Positions 9,262 through 17,927 are shown, counted from the stretch's first letter. The stretch: 64,000 nucleotides of DNA from an uncultured Balneola sp. (GCA_913058495.1 CAJXQC010000009.1:1-64000); one strand, 5' to 3'. Made by a program: numbers and translations. Notes: generated by a model not told the origin, from the letters alone.

Positions 9262-9507
9262 ATGAAATTTTTAGACAAAGAATACCATCCGGTCATTGAA
9301 AACTATATAGCTGATTACGCTGAAGATAATTTAGAGCTGGTCGAGAGAGACACTTTCGAAGAGGTGCTTGTTCATGATGATGATCTTCGTGAACTTGCAT
9401 TCTCGGCGAAAGAAGGAAAAAGACTTTTGAGCATGCTTCAGGAAGTAAAAGCTAAAGAAGGATTTTTAGAACGATTGAATGATCGGATTGCTCAATCAGA
9501 GAACTGA
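9262..9507 (+). CDS. small acidic protein downstream of the sigma factor
   Basis: An 81-residue acidic, probably helical protein. No zinc-binding HxxxCxxC motif and no membrane segment are present, so it is not a classical ZAS or membrane anti-sigma factor. Its place (45 bp downstream of the sigma gene, before a strong terminator) suggests cotranscription and a possible regulatory partnership. This role is inferred from position only. Confidence 0.7.
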   Translation: MKFLDKEYHPVIENYIADYAEDNLELVERDTFEEVLVHDDDLRELAFSAKEGKRLLSMLQEVKAKEGFLERLNDRIAQSEN

Positions 9508-9513
9508 TTATAT

Positions 9514-9546
9514 AAAGACGAAGTAATATACCTTCGTCTTTTTTTA
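9514..9546 (+). terminator. rho-independent terminator of the holA/sigma unit
   Basis: A 10-bp stem (9514-9523 with 9532-9541; AAAGACGAAG pairing with CTTCGTCTTT) has an 8-nt loop and is followed by a T-run at 9539-9546. It stands 7 bp after the small acidic gene. Confidence 0.85.
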
Positions 9547-9632
9547 TTGCTAAAATTTACAGTCCGCAATTTTGAATAGACACTGAGAATCAATTTCTTT
9601 CAGGCTTAGATCAATTAACTAACTAAGCTCTG

Positions 9633-12386
9633 ATGAAATTTCGCATTTCTGCCTCACTCTGTATTTTATTTACCCTTTTTTTTACTGATATAATTTCCGC
9701 TCAGGGAAAGTTAACCTTCGAAGATGTTATGAAGTTCGAGGATATCAATTCACCTGTTATTTCAAGCCAGGGGAGTTGGATCGCTTATGGTGTTTGGCCT
9801 GACAGAGGAGATGGAAAAGTTGTAGTTCAACACACATCAAAAAAAGATCTGTTCGAGATTGACCTAGGTTCTAATCCAAAAATTACTCATAACGAAAATT
9901 GGGTAATTGCTTACCGGAATGTTCCATTGGTCGAAGAATTGAAAGCCAAGAAAGATAAACCTAAACGAGGACTTTCAATCCTTAACATTGAAACCGGTGA
10001 AATCATACAGTTAGACAGCATATCATCTTATTCAATATCTAATGATGGTAACTGGATGGCTACCAAAAGATATGAATCAAAAAAAATTGCAGCTCTAAAA
10101 CACAAGAATAAGAAACTTGGAACTTCAGTAACGTTATGGGATCTGGAGAATGATGAAAGTACCGAGCTAGATTTTGTTTCAGAAATGAGCTTCGATAGCT
10201 TATCGAATTACTTTGCTTATTCAGTGATCGACACATCCGGCGAAATGAATGGGCTTTACATACACGATCTTGAATCTGATAATAAAGCTACTATCCATTC
10301 ATCAAAAGATGGATACTATTCGAACCTTACTTGGGATAATAAAAGTCCTCAGATTGCTTTTACTAAAGCGAGTTTTGATTCCAGTTATACTGACAGCGAT
10401 GCCAGCCTTCATTTATGGAGTACATCCGAAAATGAACTTAAAACACTTGTCACTCCCGAAGATGTTAAAGACGGATGGGCGCTAAGAACTAACAACGATC
10501 TTCAATTCGAACAAAGTTATGAGTTCGGTCGCCCAAGATTATTTTTTGGGCTGATGCCGAGAGATATGGTAGATCTTATCACCAAAAAAGAAGATAAAGA
10601 CGATGAAGACATTGATATTTATGCGGTGGATGAGATCATTGAAGACAGAGGAATGGATCTGTGGCATGGTGATGACTCGAGGATCAAAACACATGAAATT
10701 GCAACATTTAATGGTCGTAAGAATAGAACTTATACAGCTGTGTATCACTTAAATGATGATAGATGGATTCAGTTAGCTGATCAGGAAATGCCATCCATTC
10801 AGGTTTCAGACGGTGACAATTATGTAATGGGAAGTTCTGACGAACCGTATCTTCGGGATATCACTCACGAAGGATTTTTTCGGGATTGGTATTTGGTAGA
10901 TCTGGAAACCGGAGAAAGAACGAAAGTAGCAGAAAGGATTTCAAACGGTTCTGCAATGCTTACTCCAAAGGGACACAGAGTGCTCTATTACAACGACAAG
11001 AACTGGCATGTTTATAATGTGGATACAAAACAGACCCGAAATGTAACTGAAAGATTAAATGTCCCATTTTATAATGAAGACCATGATTACCCATCCCAAG
11101 TTCCGGGCTATGGAATTGGAGGCTGGGTTAACGGTGGCGACGCTGCATTAATCTACGACAAATATGATATATGGCAGATTCCATTACTCAGGGGAAATTA
11201 TAGTAAGATCACAGATGGCAAGGGCAGGGAGGAGAAAAGGATCTTCAGAGTTCGATCTTTGGACGATGATAACATTTTCAGAAATGGTGATGATCTGTTG
11301 CTTACTTCATATCACGATCTGAAAAAGAATTTTGGGTTCTATTCTGCGAAAGTGAATCAGGAAGGCATTAAAAAGCTTTTGGAGGAAGACTATAAGTTCA
11401 CATTTGTATCTAAAGCAGACGATTCTGACAAGATCTTGTTCAAAAGAGAAGCTTACGATGAGTTTCCTAATCTTTGGGTTTCTAATGATTGGAAGTTTAA
11501 AAAGACAAAGCAAGTTTCTAAACTACATATGGATCTGAAAAAGAAATGGAATTGGGGAAGTGCTGAGTTAGTGGATTGGTTGAGTTTAGACGGGACTTAT
11601 ATTCAGGGAGTTGTCATTAAGCCGGATAATTATGATCCGAACAAGAGATATCCCATCATGACTTATTATTATCGTTTCTTTACAAACAGACTTCATGATT
11701 TTAATGAGCCTAAGACCAATCACAGACCTGTTTTTGCTCAATACGTCAGCGACGATTATGTAGTATTTCTTCCGGATATTCGCTTCGAAATCGGCAGACC
11801 GGGATTCGCTGCCACCAAAAGTTTAGTGCCCGGAATTCAAAAGTTGATCGAATTGGGAATCGCAGATGAGGATAAACTTGGTTTACACGGTCATTCCTGG
11901 AGTGGTTATCAAACTGCTTTTATTGTCACTCAAACAGATATTTTTGATGCTGCGGTTTCCGGAGCACCTGTTAGTAACATGACCAGTGCTTATTCAGGAA
12001 TTCGTTGGGGATCCGGTTTAGCTCGTCAATTTCAGTACGAGAAAACACAAAGCCGTATAGGCCAGAGTTTGATAGAAGCTCCTGAAAAGTATATAGAGAA
12101 TTCTCCTGTATTCTTTGCGGATAAGATCACGACTCCAATGTTGATCCAGCATGGTGATGCAGATGGAGCTGTACCTTGGTATCAAAGTATAGAAATGTAT
12201 TTAGCGATGAGACGGTATAATAAAGATGTGATCTTTCTACAGTATCATGATGAGCCGCATCATTTACAAAAATTTCCGAATAAACTTGATTACGCCATCC
12301 GAATGAAGGAATACTTTGATTACTACTTAAAAGGAGTAGGGGAACCGGAATGGATCTTAAGCGGAGAGACTTTTCAGGGAAGGTAG
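9633..12386 (+). CDS. exported S9 family prolyl-oligopeptidase-type peptidase
   Basis: A 917-residue protein with a Sec signal peptide (residues 1-23, ending IISAQ). A beta-propeller-like N-terminal region (about 30-600) contains many repeated WD/blade-like strands. The alpha/beta-hydrolase domain is C-terminal: nucleophile S755 in GHSWSGY, acid at D842 or D844 in HGDADGAVPW, and H876 or H877 in DEPHHL. Such enzymes cut peptides after proline or act as dipeptidyl peptidases in the periplasm. Longer than the usual 650-750 residues because the propeller region is extended. It appears monocistronic, after a terminator. Confidence 0.92.
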   Translation: MKFRISASLCILFTLFFTDIISAQGKLTFEDVMKFEDINSPVISSQGSWIAYGVWPDRGDGKVVVQHTSKKDLFEIDLGSNPKITHNENWVIAYRNVPLVEELKAKKDKPKRGLSILNIETGEIIQLDSISSYSISNDGNWMATKRYESKKIAALKHKNKKLGTSVTLWDLENDESTELDFVSEMSFDSLSNYFAYSVIDTSGEMNGLYIHDLESDNKATIHSSKDGYYSNLTWDNKSPQIAFTKASFDSSYTDSDASLHLWSTSENELKTLVTPEDVKDGWALRTNNDLQFEQSYEFGRPRLFFGLMPRDMVDLITKKEDKDDEDIDIYAVDEIIEDRGMDLWHGDDSRIKTHEIATFNGRKNRTYTAVYHLNDDRWIQLADQEMPSIQVSDGDNYVMGSSDEPYLRDITHEGFFRDWYLVDLETGERTKVAERISNGSAMLTPKGHRVLYYNDKNWHVYNVDTKQTRNVTERLNVPFYNEDHDYPSQVPGYGIGGWVNGGDAALIYDKYDIWQIPLLRGNYSKITDGKGREEKRIFRVRSLDDDNIFRNGDDLLLTSYHDLKKNFGFYSAKVNQEGIKKLLEEDYKFTFVSKADDSDKILFKREAYDEFPNLWVSNDWKFKKTKQVSKLHMDLKKKWNWGSAELVDWLSLDGTYIQGVVIKPDNYDPNKRYPIMTYYYRFFTNRLHDFNEPKTNHRPVFAQYVSDDYVVFLPDIRFEIGRPGFAATKSLVPGIQKLIELGIADEDKLGLHGHSWSGYQTAFIVTQTDIFDAAVSGAPVSNMTSAYSGIRWGSGLARQFQYEKTQSRIGQSLIEAPEKYIENSPVFFADKITTPMLIQHGDADGAVPWYQSIEMYLAMRRYNKDVIFLQYHDEPHHLQKFPNKLDYAIRMKEYFDYYLKGVGEPEWILSGETFQGR

Positions 12387-12426
12387 ATACTCTTTGTTCT
12401 TTCTTAACGATTTGCGTTAATTCGCC

Positions 12427-12500
12427 GAGCCTGAAGGCTCTACTAGTTTAAACTTTGAAGCTGGAGAATTTAAGCTAGTAGAACGTTTACGTCCGACAAA
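12427..12500. repeat. paired REP-like hairpins (BIME-like)
   Basis: Two small hairpins face each other in the 188-bp spacer between convergent genes. The left one is the palindrome GAGCCT-GA-AGGCTC followed by TACTAG. The inverted repeat CTACTAGTTTAAA (12440-12452) pairs with TTTAAGCTAGTAG (12469-12481) with one G/T mismatch. The right hairpin is AACGTTTACGTCC after CTAGTAG. Read outward, each hairpin is preceded by GTAG, the tetranucleotide seen 5' of REP hairpins. Confidence 0.6.
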
Positions 12501-12574
12501 ATTGGATTAATAATGTTTTAAAAACCAAACCAGTTCATCTGCGAATTGGGTAATGATAATAGAAACAAAATCTT

Positions 12575-13672
12575 CTATTTCTTGAATGTAATAGTAAAAG
12601 TGGTGCCTTTATTGATAGTACTATCTACAGAAATTTTGCCGCCCATGTTTGTTATATGATTATGTACAAGGTAAAGCCCGACACCTTTACTGTCTTCGTG
12701 GTTATGAAACTTTTGGTTTAGCTCAAAAATCCTGTCAGCGTTTGCTTTGCTGTCAAAGCCGATACCATTATCATTGAACGTGAAGGTGACTTTATTGCTT
12801 TCTTCGACCGCTTTTATTGTAATAACTGCACTTCTTTCTGGATGCGCGTACTTAATTGAGTTTGTAAGCAGATTCAGTATTACACTCTTTAAATTACCTC
12901 GGTTAAAAGGAATGGATATATCCGGAGAAATGTCCGTTTTTATAACAGTCTTAGTTTCTCTGATCAACGCTTCAACTGAGTTTATAACTTCTTCAACCGT
13001 TTCACTTAGCTTATTAGTTGATACTGCAGAATAGGCTGAATTCTTTTTATTCAGAATATCCACATAATCATTCAAAGTGGCTTGAAGTTGGTCCGTTGCA
13101 GACTTCAGAATGTTTATAAACTCAAGAGTTTCTTCATCCTGGATCTTACTTAAATCCAATAAGCTAAAAACGGACATCAGATTGCTTACCGGTGTTCTAA
13201 GATCATGAGAAGTTGTGTAGGAAATGTTTTTCAGCTCTTTATTGATCTGAGTCAGATTTGTGATTAATTCATTTCGCTCTTCTTCTCTTTGTTTTGCCTG
13301 AGTGATATCTTTTGCCACGGCATAAACCACACCATATTGATCTACAGGAATTGAAGTCCATGAAAGCCAAACAGTTTCTCCGCTTTTGGTAAGATATCGA
13401 TTCTCGTATTTCTTAACCCCAAGCCCTTTTATGAGATTTGTTCTGTATTTCCAGGTGTGCTCCTGATCCAATGGGTGAATAAATGATTTTATAGACCGGG
13501 AATAAAGTTCCTCTTCTGAGAAACCCAGCACTCTGGTAACGGCAGGATTAACTTTTCTAAAAAAACCATCAAAACCTGCTATACAAAACAGATCGTTAGT
13601 GTCATTAAAAAAGGGTTCTAAGGGATAATCTGTTAACGTTTCTTCAGCTTTTGCTGTTTCTGCTTTACTCAT
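12575..13672 (-). CDS. PAS-domain sensor histidine kinase
   Basis: A 365-residue soluble histidine kinase. A PAS domain occupies about residues 22-130 (FFRKVNPAVTRVLGFSEEEL and the PAC part GVVYAVAKDITQAKQREE). The HisKA phosphoacceptor is H156 in YTTSHDLRTP. The HATPase domain shows the N box (LLTNSIKYAH), G1 (DNGIGFD) and G2 (KGVGLYL). There is no membrane segment, so it senses a cytoplasmic cue. No response regulator gene is adjacent, making it an orphan kinase. It is convergent with the S9 peptidase. Confidence 0.92.
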   Translation of the reverse strand: MSKAETAKAEETLTDYPLEPFFNDTNDLFCIAGFDGFFRKVNPAVTRVLGFSEEELYSRSIKSFIHPLDQEHTWKYRTNLIKGLGVKKYENRYLTKSGETVWLSWTSIPVDQYGVVYAVAKDITQAKQREEERNELITNLTQINKELKNISYTTSHDLRTPVSNLMSVFSLLDLSKIQDEETLEFINILKSATDQLQATLNDYVDILNKKNSAYSAVSTNKLSETVEEVINSVEALIRETKTVIKTDISPDISIPFNRGNLKSVILNLLTNSIKYAHPERSAVITIKAVEESNKVTFTFNDNGIGFDSKANADRIFELNQKFHNHEDSKGVGLYLVHNHITNMGGKISVDSTINKGTTFTITFKK

Positions 13673-13707
13673 TAATCAACCGGAGTTATATATTTTATGT
13701 TGTGTCT

Positions 13708-14028
13708 TTATCCCCATCCAAAATAACTGAAGCAGATATATACGTATATTACAACTACTAATAGCGATATAAAATTACCGACAAGAAAATAATCGTTAGA
13801 TATCTTGGAATTTTTGTCCTCGTGTAATCTTGTGCCTATTTTCAACGCTCCAAAGGCGATGATCACGTGCGGGTAGCCTGCTAAAATTCCTACAGACAGA
13901 AATATTCTTTCCAACACGCCTTTACCAAACGATGCCCAGCTTGTATTTGAATGTCCCAGAATTACGTTGATCGAAATATTAGCGAACAATTCCATCACTA
14001 ACCAACCAACGAGCATATCTCCAATCAT
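13708..14028 (-). CDS. small membrane protein paired with the SatD-family gene
   Basis: A 106-residue protein with an ATG start only 2 bp downstream of the SatD-family gene's stop, so the two are almost certainly cotranscribed. Three hydrophobic segments are visible (about 5-25, 40-62, 80-102). I do not recognise the family. Coupling to SatD suggests it is the effector or partner regulated by that DNA-binding protein, but this is inference. Confidence 0.75.
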   Translation of the reverse strand: MIGDMLVGWLVMELFANISINVILGHSNTSWASFGKGVLERIFLSVGILAGYPHVIIAFGALKIGTRLHEDKNSKISNDYFLVGNFISLLVVVIYVYICFSYFGWG

Positions 14029-14030
14029 AG

Positions 14031-14669
14031 TTATTTGATATAAGTTTTGATGAAATCCTTTAGCAGATTATACTCATTGATCATCAAAGTTTTTCGTCTT
14101 TTCCAGATCTGATCGCGGTTTTTATCATGAAGTTCGCCCACTTCACTATTGTTGTCGTTTTTGATCATATCCAGGATCAAAGGATAATCTTCTTTTTTCC
14201 AGTTCAAGATGATCGTATCTAATACTTCAAATATCCTTGAAAGCTGCTCTGTTTGTTCTTTATTCTGAAGTTTAAATCGGAAACGCTTGCGATTTCTCTT
14301 TTTGGAAGAAAGCATTTTTCGGGCTTCGGTTAAACCTTTACCCATCATTTCATAGGCTATATCGGGATTTATTTCTGTTTCTATCTCGCCCAGTAGAAGC
14401 ACGTAATGAAGTTTAAAATCAGGTTCTGTTTTGAGTAATTCCTCTTCAAGATGAAAAAGCAGATCTATTCCGGTAGATACCGAGCTTAGTATTCCCTGAA
14501 ATTCATCCCCCAAGGTAATGGTAAGAGGAGAGAGGATGGCTTTACCGAACTTCTTGTTAGTACTTTCAACAAGTTCTTTCAGTCCTTTGCTGAGCACCTC
14601 TCCGTCATAATCAGAGCTGTTAACTACGTCTCCCATAAATATGGGATAGCTATGTTGTTTTTTAGGCAT
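14031..14669 (-). CDS. SatD family protein, probable autoregulator
   Basis: A 212-residue protein from the ATG at 14669 (a TTG at 14684 would add five residues but lies upstream of the likely transcription start). The N-terminal YPIFMGDVVNSS box and GDEFQGIL motif are typical of the SatD family. The C-terminal part (VGELHDKNRDQIWKRRKTL) fits the helix-turn-helix found at this position in the family. A small membrane protein gene follows after 2 bp. Two identical operators overlap its promoter, supporting autoregulation. Confidence 0.82.
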   Translation of the reverse strand: MPKKQHSYPIFMGDVVNSSDYDGEVLSKGLKELVESTNKKFGKAILSPLTITLGDEFQGILSSVSTGIDLLFHLEEELLKTEPDFKLHYVLLLGEIETEINPDIAYEMMGKGLTEARKMLSSKKRNRKRFRFKLQNKEQTEQLSRIFEVLDTIILNWKKEDYPLILDMIKNDNNSEVGELHDKNRDQIWKRRKTLMINEYNLLKDFIKTYIK

Positions 14670-14674
14670 GCTGT

Positions 14675-14710
14675 ATTGTATCAAAAAAAATGAAACAATG
14701 CAATATGTTT
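14675..14710 (-). promoter_or_regulatory. predicted promoter of satD with leaderless start
   Basis: Read on the minus strand, TACAAT (14675-14680) is a good -10 element, and TTGCAT lies 17 bp upstream as a weaker -35 (14698-14703). The expected transcription start falls at about 14668-14669, on the ATG itself, predicting a leaderless mRNA. One operator half-site sits inside the -35/-10 spacer. Confidence 0.5.
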
Positions 14711-14741
14711 CAATAAAAATGAAACAATAGGATTTGTTTCA
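14691..14741. promoter_or_regulatory. two identical palindromic operators upstream of satD
   Basis: Two perfect copies of TGAAACA-N8-TGTTTCA occur at 14691-14712 and 14720-14741, with a 29-bp period (just under three helical turns). The half-sites are exact in all four places while the 8-bp centres differ, which is the pattern of a dimer-binding site. The first copy overlaps the predicted promoter. The most likely ligand is the SatD-family protein encoded 22 bp away. Confidence 0.8.
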
Positions 14742-14757
14742 GTTGATAGTGGTAATG

Positions 14758-14783
14758 CGGCACAAGCGGACGCTTGCGCTAGG
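14758..14783. repeat. GC-rich REP-like hairpin
   Basis: A GC-rich island in an AT-rich spacer holds the palindrome CAAGCG-GA-CGCTTG with flanking GC(AC) and (GC)GC outer pairs and a CTAG-type end. It resembles the REP hairpins at 12.43 kb in having 6-bp arms, a GA centre and a CTAG flank. It lies between the operators and the end of the DUF4062 gene. Confidence 0.5.
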
Positions 14784-14789
14784 CTGGGT

Positions 14790-15794
14790 TTAAATTTTTG
14801 AGGCAGAGATAAATTCAAGTCCGAGTAGTAAGCTTTTTCTTTCTTTTGTACCAACTTGAACTTCTTCATTCACTTCAATCAAATTCTCACCACTAAAAGA
14901 AAATCTAACTGGGCTAGGATTTGGACGAAGAACTTTTTTTACTTCCCGTACTGGTTCTTCATAAAAGTAATTTCCCTGAATAGTTTTAGCTTTAATTAAA
15001 AAATCAGACTCGTATTCAAGATCAATCAATTCATCCGCTACATGATTTTCTGCAAATAAGTATTGAAATGGTCCAAAATACCCAATAAGGTTTTCGTCTA
15101 TGATGCTGAATTTTCTTTTAACAGTCGCACCATATGAGTAAGAGAAAGCCTCGCATTCTTTCCTATCTGCTCTTTCAAAATTCTTAAGCTTAGCACGAAA
15201 TGTTATTTCTGTATCATAATAAAGTTTTGGTAAGGCTTGAAATCGATTAATTGAAAAAAGTAAATCTTCATTATGTTCGGTTTGATTTTTTTCACCTATT
15301 TCAAATCCGTGCCTTGGTAGCTCATTTAAAAGAGACTGGACGACTTTATTAGATAAATCTTCTTTAGTACTAAAAAAGTCAATTGTATTATCATTTGAGA
15401 TTTTGTTTTTAAAATTCAATAATAATTCACTTTCACTTCCTTTAGAAATAAATTTTGGAGAAATGGGAGTGTTTTCATCCATAAAAAAAATAAATTTCGG
15501 TATTTTTAGATTACAAGCCTTTTCATATTCAAGCTCTACAAAAGATTTGTTTTTATCTTTTTCAATCGACCCATATCTCCACCCAACGAACATTAAAAAG
15601 ATATCTGACTTTTCTACTTCTTCTAAACAAGTTTCAATTGGTTTTTGATCTCTAGCTCCAAAAAATTCTTGCGCATTAATTATTCCTGCTTCATTTTTAA
15701 GTTTTTCAATCACAGCTGTTCTATAATCTTTGAGATCTAAATAAGTAGAACAGATAAAAAAATTAATATTGGAAAGTTTAGTCCTTCTAGTCAT
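14790..15794 (-). CDS. DUF4062 domain protein (TIR-like N-terminus)
   Basis: A 334-residue cytoplasmic protein. Residues about 7-115 match the DUF4062 fold: FFICSTYLDLKDYRTAVIEKL, EVEKSDIFLMFVGWRYG and the SFVELEYEKAC helix with conserved glutamates. This domain is related to TIR-like modules and is common in bacterial signalling and defence-type proteins. The C-terminal two thirds (about 170-334) are unrecognised and look beta-rich. Codons are strikingly A/T-rich compared with the flanking metabolic genes, so recent acquisition is possible. It sits between satD and the E1 gene, 9 bp from the latter's stop. Confidence 0.8.
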   Translation of the reverse strand: MTRRTKLSNINFFICSTYLDLKDYRTAVIEKLKNEAGIINAQEFFGARDQKPIETCLEEVEKSDIFLMFVGWRYGSIEKDKNKSFVELEYEKACNLKIPKFIFFMDENTPISPKFISKGSESELLLNFKNKISNDNTIDFFSTKEDLSNKVVQSLLNELPRHGFEIGEKNQTEHNEDLLFSINRFQALPKLYYDTEITFRAKLKNFERADRKECEAFSYSYGATVKRKFSIIDENLIGYFGPFQYLFAENHVADELIDLEYESDFLIKAKTIQGNYFYEEPVREVKKVLRPNPSPVRFSFSGENLIEVNEEVQVGTKERKSLLLGLEFISASKI

Positions 15795-15803
15795 GATAGA
15801 TGA

Positions 15804-17786
15804 TTAATAGTTTATTAATTTCTTAACCTTCTCCTCAAAAACATTCCTTTTCAAGAATTCATCTTCCAGTGCCTTGTTGAAGGGGATGGGCATATCCAAA
15901 GAGCCGCACCTGATTACAGGGGCATCCAGTTCCTCGAAACAATGTTCGGAGATCAGCGCTGAAATTTCAGCCATGGGACCCATGGTTAAAGAAGGTTCTT
16001 GTAAGAGCAACACTTTATGAGTTTTTGCAACAGATGTCTTGATCGTTTCCAGATCGAGAGGAAGGAGGGTTCGCAGATCGATCACTTCCAGTGAAATTCC
16101 TTCTTTGGCTAGTTCTTCTGCTGTTTCCAACGCCCACCAAACACCCATGCCGTAAGTAACGATTGTTGCATCAGTTCCTTCTCTGCGAACTTTGGCTTTT
16201 CCGAGGGGTTCGTAAACCGCTTTTTCAGAAACATCTTCCCGAATACTTCGGTACAGTTTTTTGTGTTCAAAGAATAACACCGGATTGGGATCAAACATGG
16301 AACTATACAGTAAATTCTGAGCATCTTCGACGGTAGCCGGAACCACAACTTTTAATCCCGGTATTTGCATAAACCAACCTTCCGGAGATTGAGAATGAAA
16401 AGGTCCTGCACCAACGCCACCACCATGTGGAGCACGAATGGTCATGTTTACGGCCGGACTCCATCGGTAATGAGATTTTGCAATGTTATTCACGATCTGA
16501 TTGAATCCACAGGAAATGAAATCAGAGAACTGCATCTCCACTACAGGATTCATTCCGGCGTAGGAAAGTCCTAAAGCGGCTCCTAAGGCACCCGATTCAA
16601 TAATCGGAGTATTGCGTACTCTGTCGACCCCAAACTGTTCTAGAAAGCCTTCAGTGATCTTAAACACTCCGCCATACTCTGCAATATCCTGTCCCAGAAT
16701 AATGGTAGAATCATCTTCTTCAAACGCTTGCTTCAATCCGGCCTGAATGGCGTCTACAAATCTACGTTCTACTTTTTTACCATTGCTAGGGGCAGGTTTT
16801 GAAGTCGGTGCTTCTGCATAAACCGCTCCCAATTCCTTTTCTTTGTTCCAAACCGGTTCATCAGCTTTTAAAGCTTTATCCAGATCTTTTTTGAAAGAAG
16901 CTTTTACTTCTTCTTTTATCTTCTCAAACTCTTTTTGGTCTGCATAACCTTCGTTTTCTAAGAATTGCTCGAACCTTAGAATCGGGTCTTTCTCAGCCCA
17001 ATCTTTAAATAAAATATCAGGAACGTAATGAGTTCCGGATGCTTCTTCGTGTCCACGCATGCGAAAGGTTTTGGCTTCTATCAAAACGGGCTCACCTTTT
17101 AAAGCCAATTTTCGGGCTTTTTCAATGGTTTCCATCACTTCAAGGATGTTATTCCCATCGATATGAAAGCCTTTCATTCCATATCCTTTGGCTCGATCAG
17201 AAAGCTTTTCGCAGGCAAACTGCTCATTTGTCGGAGTGGAAAGTCCGTATCCGTTGTTCTCAATAACGAACACAACAGGAAGTTTCCAGACTGCAGCTAA
17301 ATTCAGTGCTTCATGAAAATCACCTTCACTGGTAGCGCCATCACCACAAAAAGAGAAAGCAACAGAATCTTTTTTTCGAATCTTTGAAGCTAAAGCGAAC
17401 CCGTCAGCAACCGGCATCATTGCAGCTAAATGAGAGATCATGCCCACTATATTGTGCTCTAAAGTTCCAAAATGAAAAGACCGTTCACGACCGCCACTGA
17501 ATCCATCCGCTTTACCAAAAAGTTGACAAAACAATGGATAAAATGGAACTTTACGAGTAGTAAATACACCAAGATTCCGGTGCATAGGCAGGATGAAGTC
17601 TTCGTTTTTGGAAGAAAGTGTGACACCAACAGCAACGGCCTCCTGACCAATTCCAGAAAACCATTTACTGATCTTGTTTTGCCTGAGAAGGTTCAGCATG
17701 CGTTCCTCGATCTGACGAGGAAGTAGGAGTGAAGTATAAATTTCAATCGCTTTAGCTTTCGAAATTTTTTTAGAAGTCTTAATCAT
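15804..17786 (-). CDS. fused 2-oxo acid dehydrogenase E1 (alpha + beta)
   Basis: A 660-residue fusion of E1 alpha and beta. The alpha half (about 1-330) has the thiamine-diphosphate motif GDGATSEGDFHEA ending in ENNGYGLSTP. A linker (SKPAPSNGKK) leads into the beta half, with GQDIAEYGGVFKITEGF, and the C-terminal transketolase domain. It decarboxylates a branched-chain 2-oxo acid or pyruvate and passes the acyl group to an E2 lipoamide. Such fusions are normal in Bacteroidota relatives. The ATG at 17786 is chosen; the open frame extends upstream to a TTG at 17885 with no family similarity. E2 and E3 are not in the window. Confidence 0.93.
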   Translation of the reverse strand: MIKTSKKISKAKAIEIYTSLLLPRQIEERMLNLLRQNKISKWFSGIGQEAVAVGVTLSSKNEDFILPMHRNLGVFTTRKVPFYPLFCQLFGKADGFSGGRERSFHFGTLEHNIVGMISHLAAMMPVADGFALASKIRKKDSVAFSFCGDGATSEGDFHEALNLAAVWKLPVVFVIENNGYGLSTPTNEQFACEKLSDRAKGYGMKGFHIDGNNILEVMETIEKARKLALKGEPVLIEAKTFRMRGHEEASGTHYVPDILFKDWAEKDPILRFEQFLENEGYADQKEFEKIKEEVKASFKKDLDKALKADEPVWNKEKELGAVYAEAPTSKPAPSNGKKVERRFVDAIQAGLKQAFEEDDSTIILGQDIAEYGGVFKITEGFLEQFGVDRVRNTPIIESGALGAALGLSYAGMNPVVEMQFSDFISCGFNQIVNNIAKSHYRWSPAVNMTIRAPHGGGVGAGPFHSQSPEGWFMQIPGLKVVVPATVEDAQNLLYSSMFDPNPVLFFEHKKLYRSIREDVSEKAVYEPLGKAKVRREGTDATIVTYGMGVWWALETAEELAKEGISLEVIDLRTLLPLDLETIKTSVAKTHKVLLLQEPSLTMGPMAEISALISEHCFEELDAPVIRCGSLDMPIPFNKALEDEFLKRNVFEEKVKKLINY

Positions 17787-17829
17787 TGAATTTTTAGAAA
17801 TATCCGTATCTTGGGAACTTTGAAAAAAG

Positions 17830-17876
17830 ATTGATGAATTTTTTTTAACTTTTTTTAAGTATAACTGTTCATCAAT
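17830..17876. promoter_or_regulatory. inverted repeat in the E1/speD divergent promoter region
   Basis: ATTGATGAA at 17830-17838 and TTCATCAAT at 17868-17876 are perfect 9-bp inverted copies separated by 29 nt of T-rich sequence. It lies between the E1 start and speD, and could be a looping operator or a leader hairpin. It could also be chance. Confidence 0.35.
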
Positions 17877-17927
17877 AATAACCAAAGCGGTTAATCCATA
17901 CTATTAATTTTTTAACTATCCTGATTA

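Noticed and set aside
17787-17885. N-terminal extension of the E1 fusion from a TTG
   Set aside because: The 33 extra residues are low-complexity and not part of the family; the ATG at 17786 is a better start.
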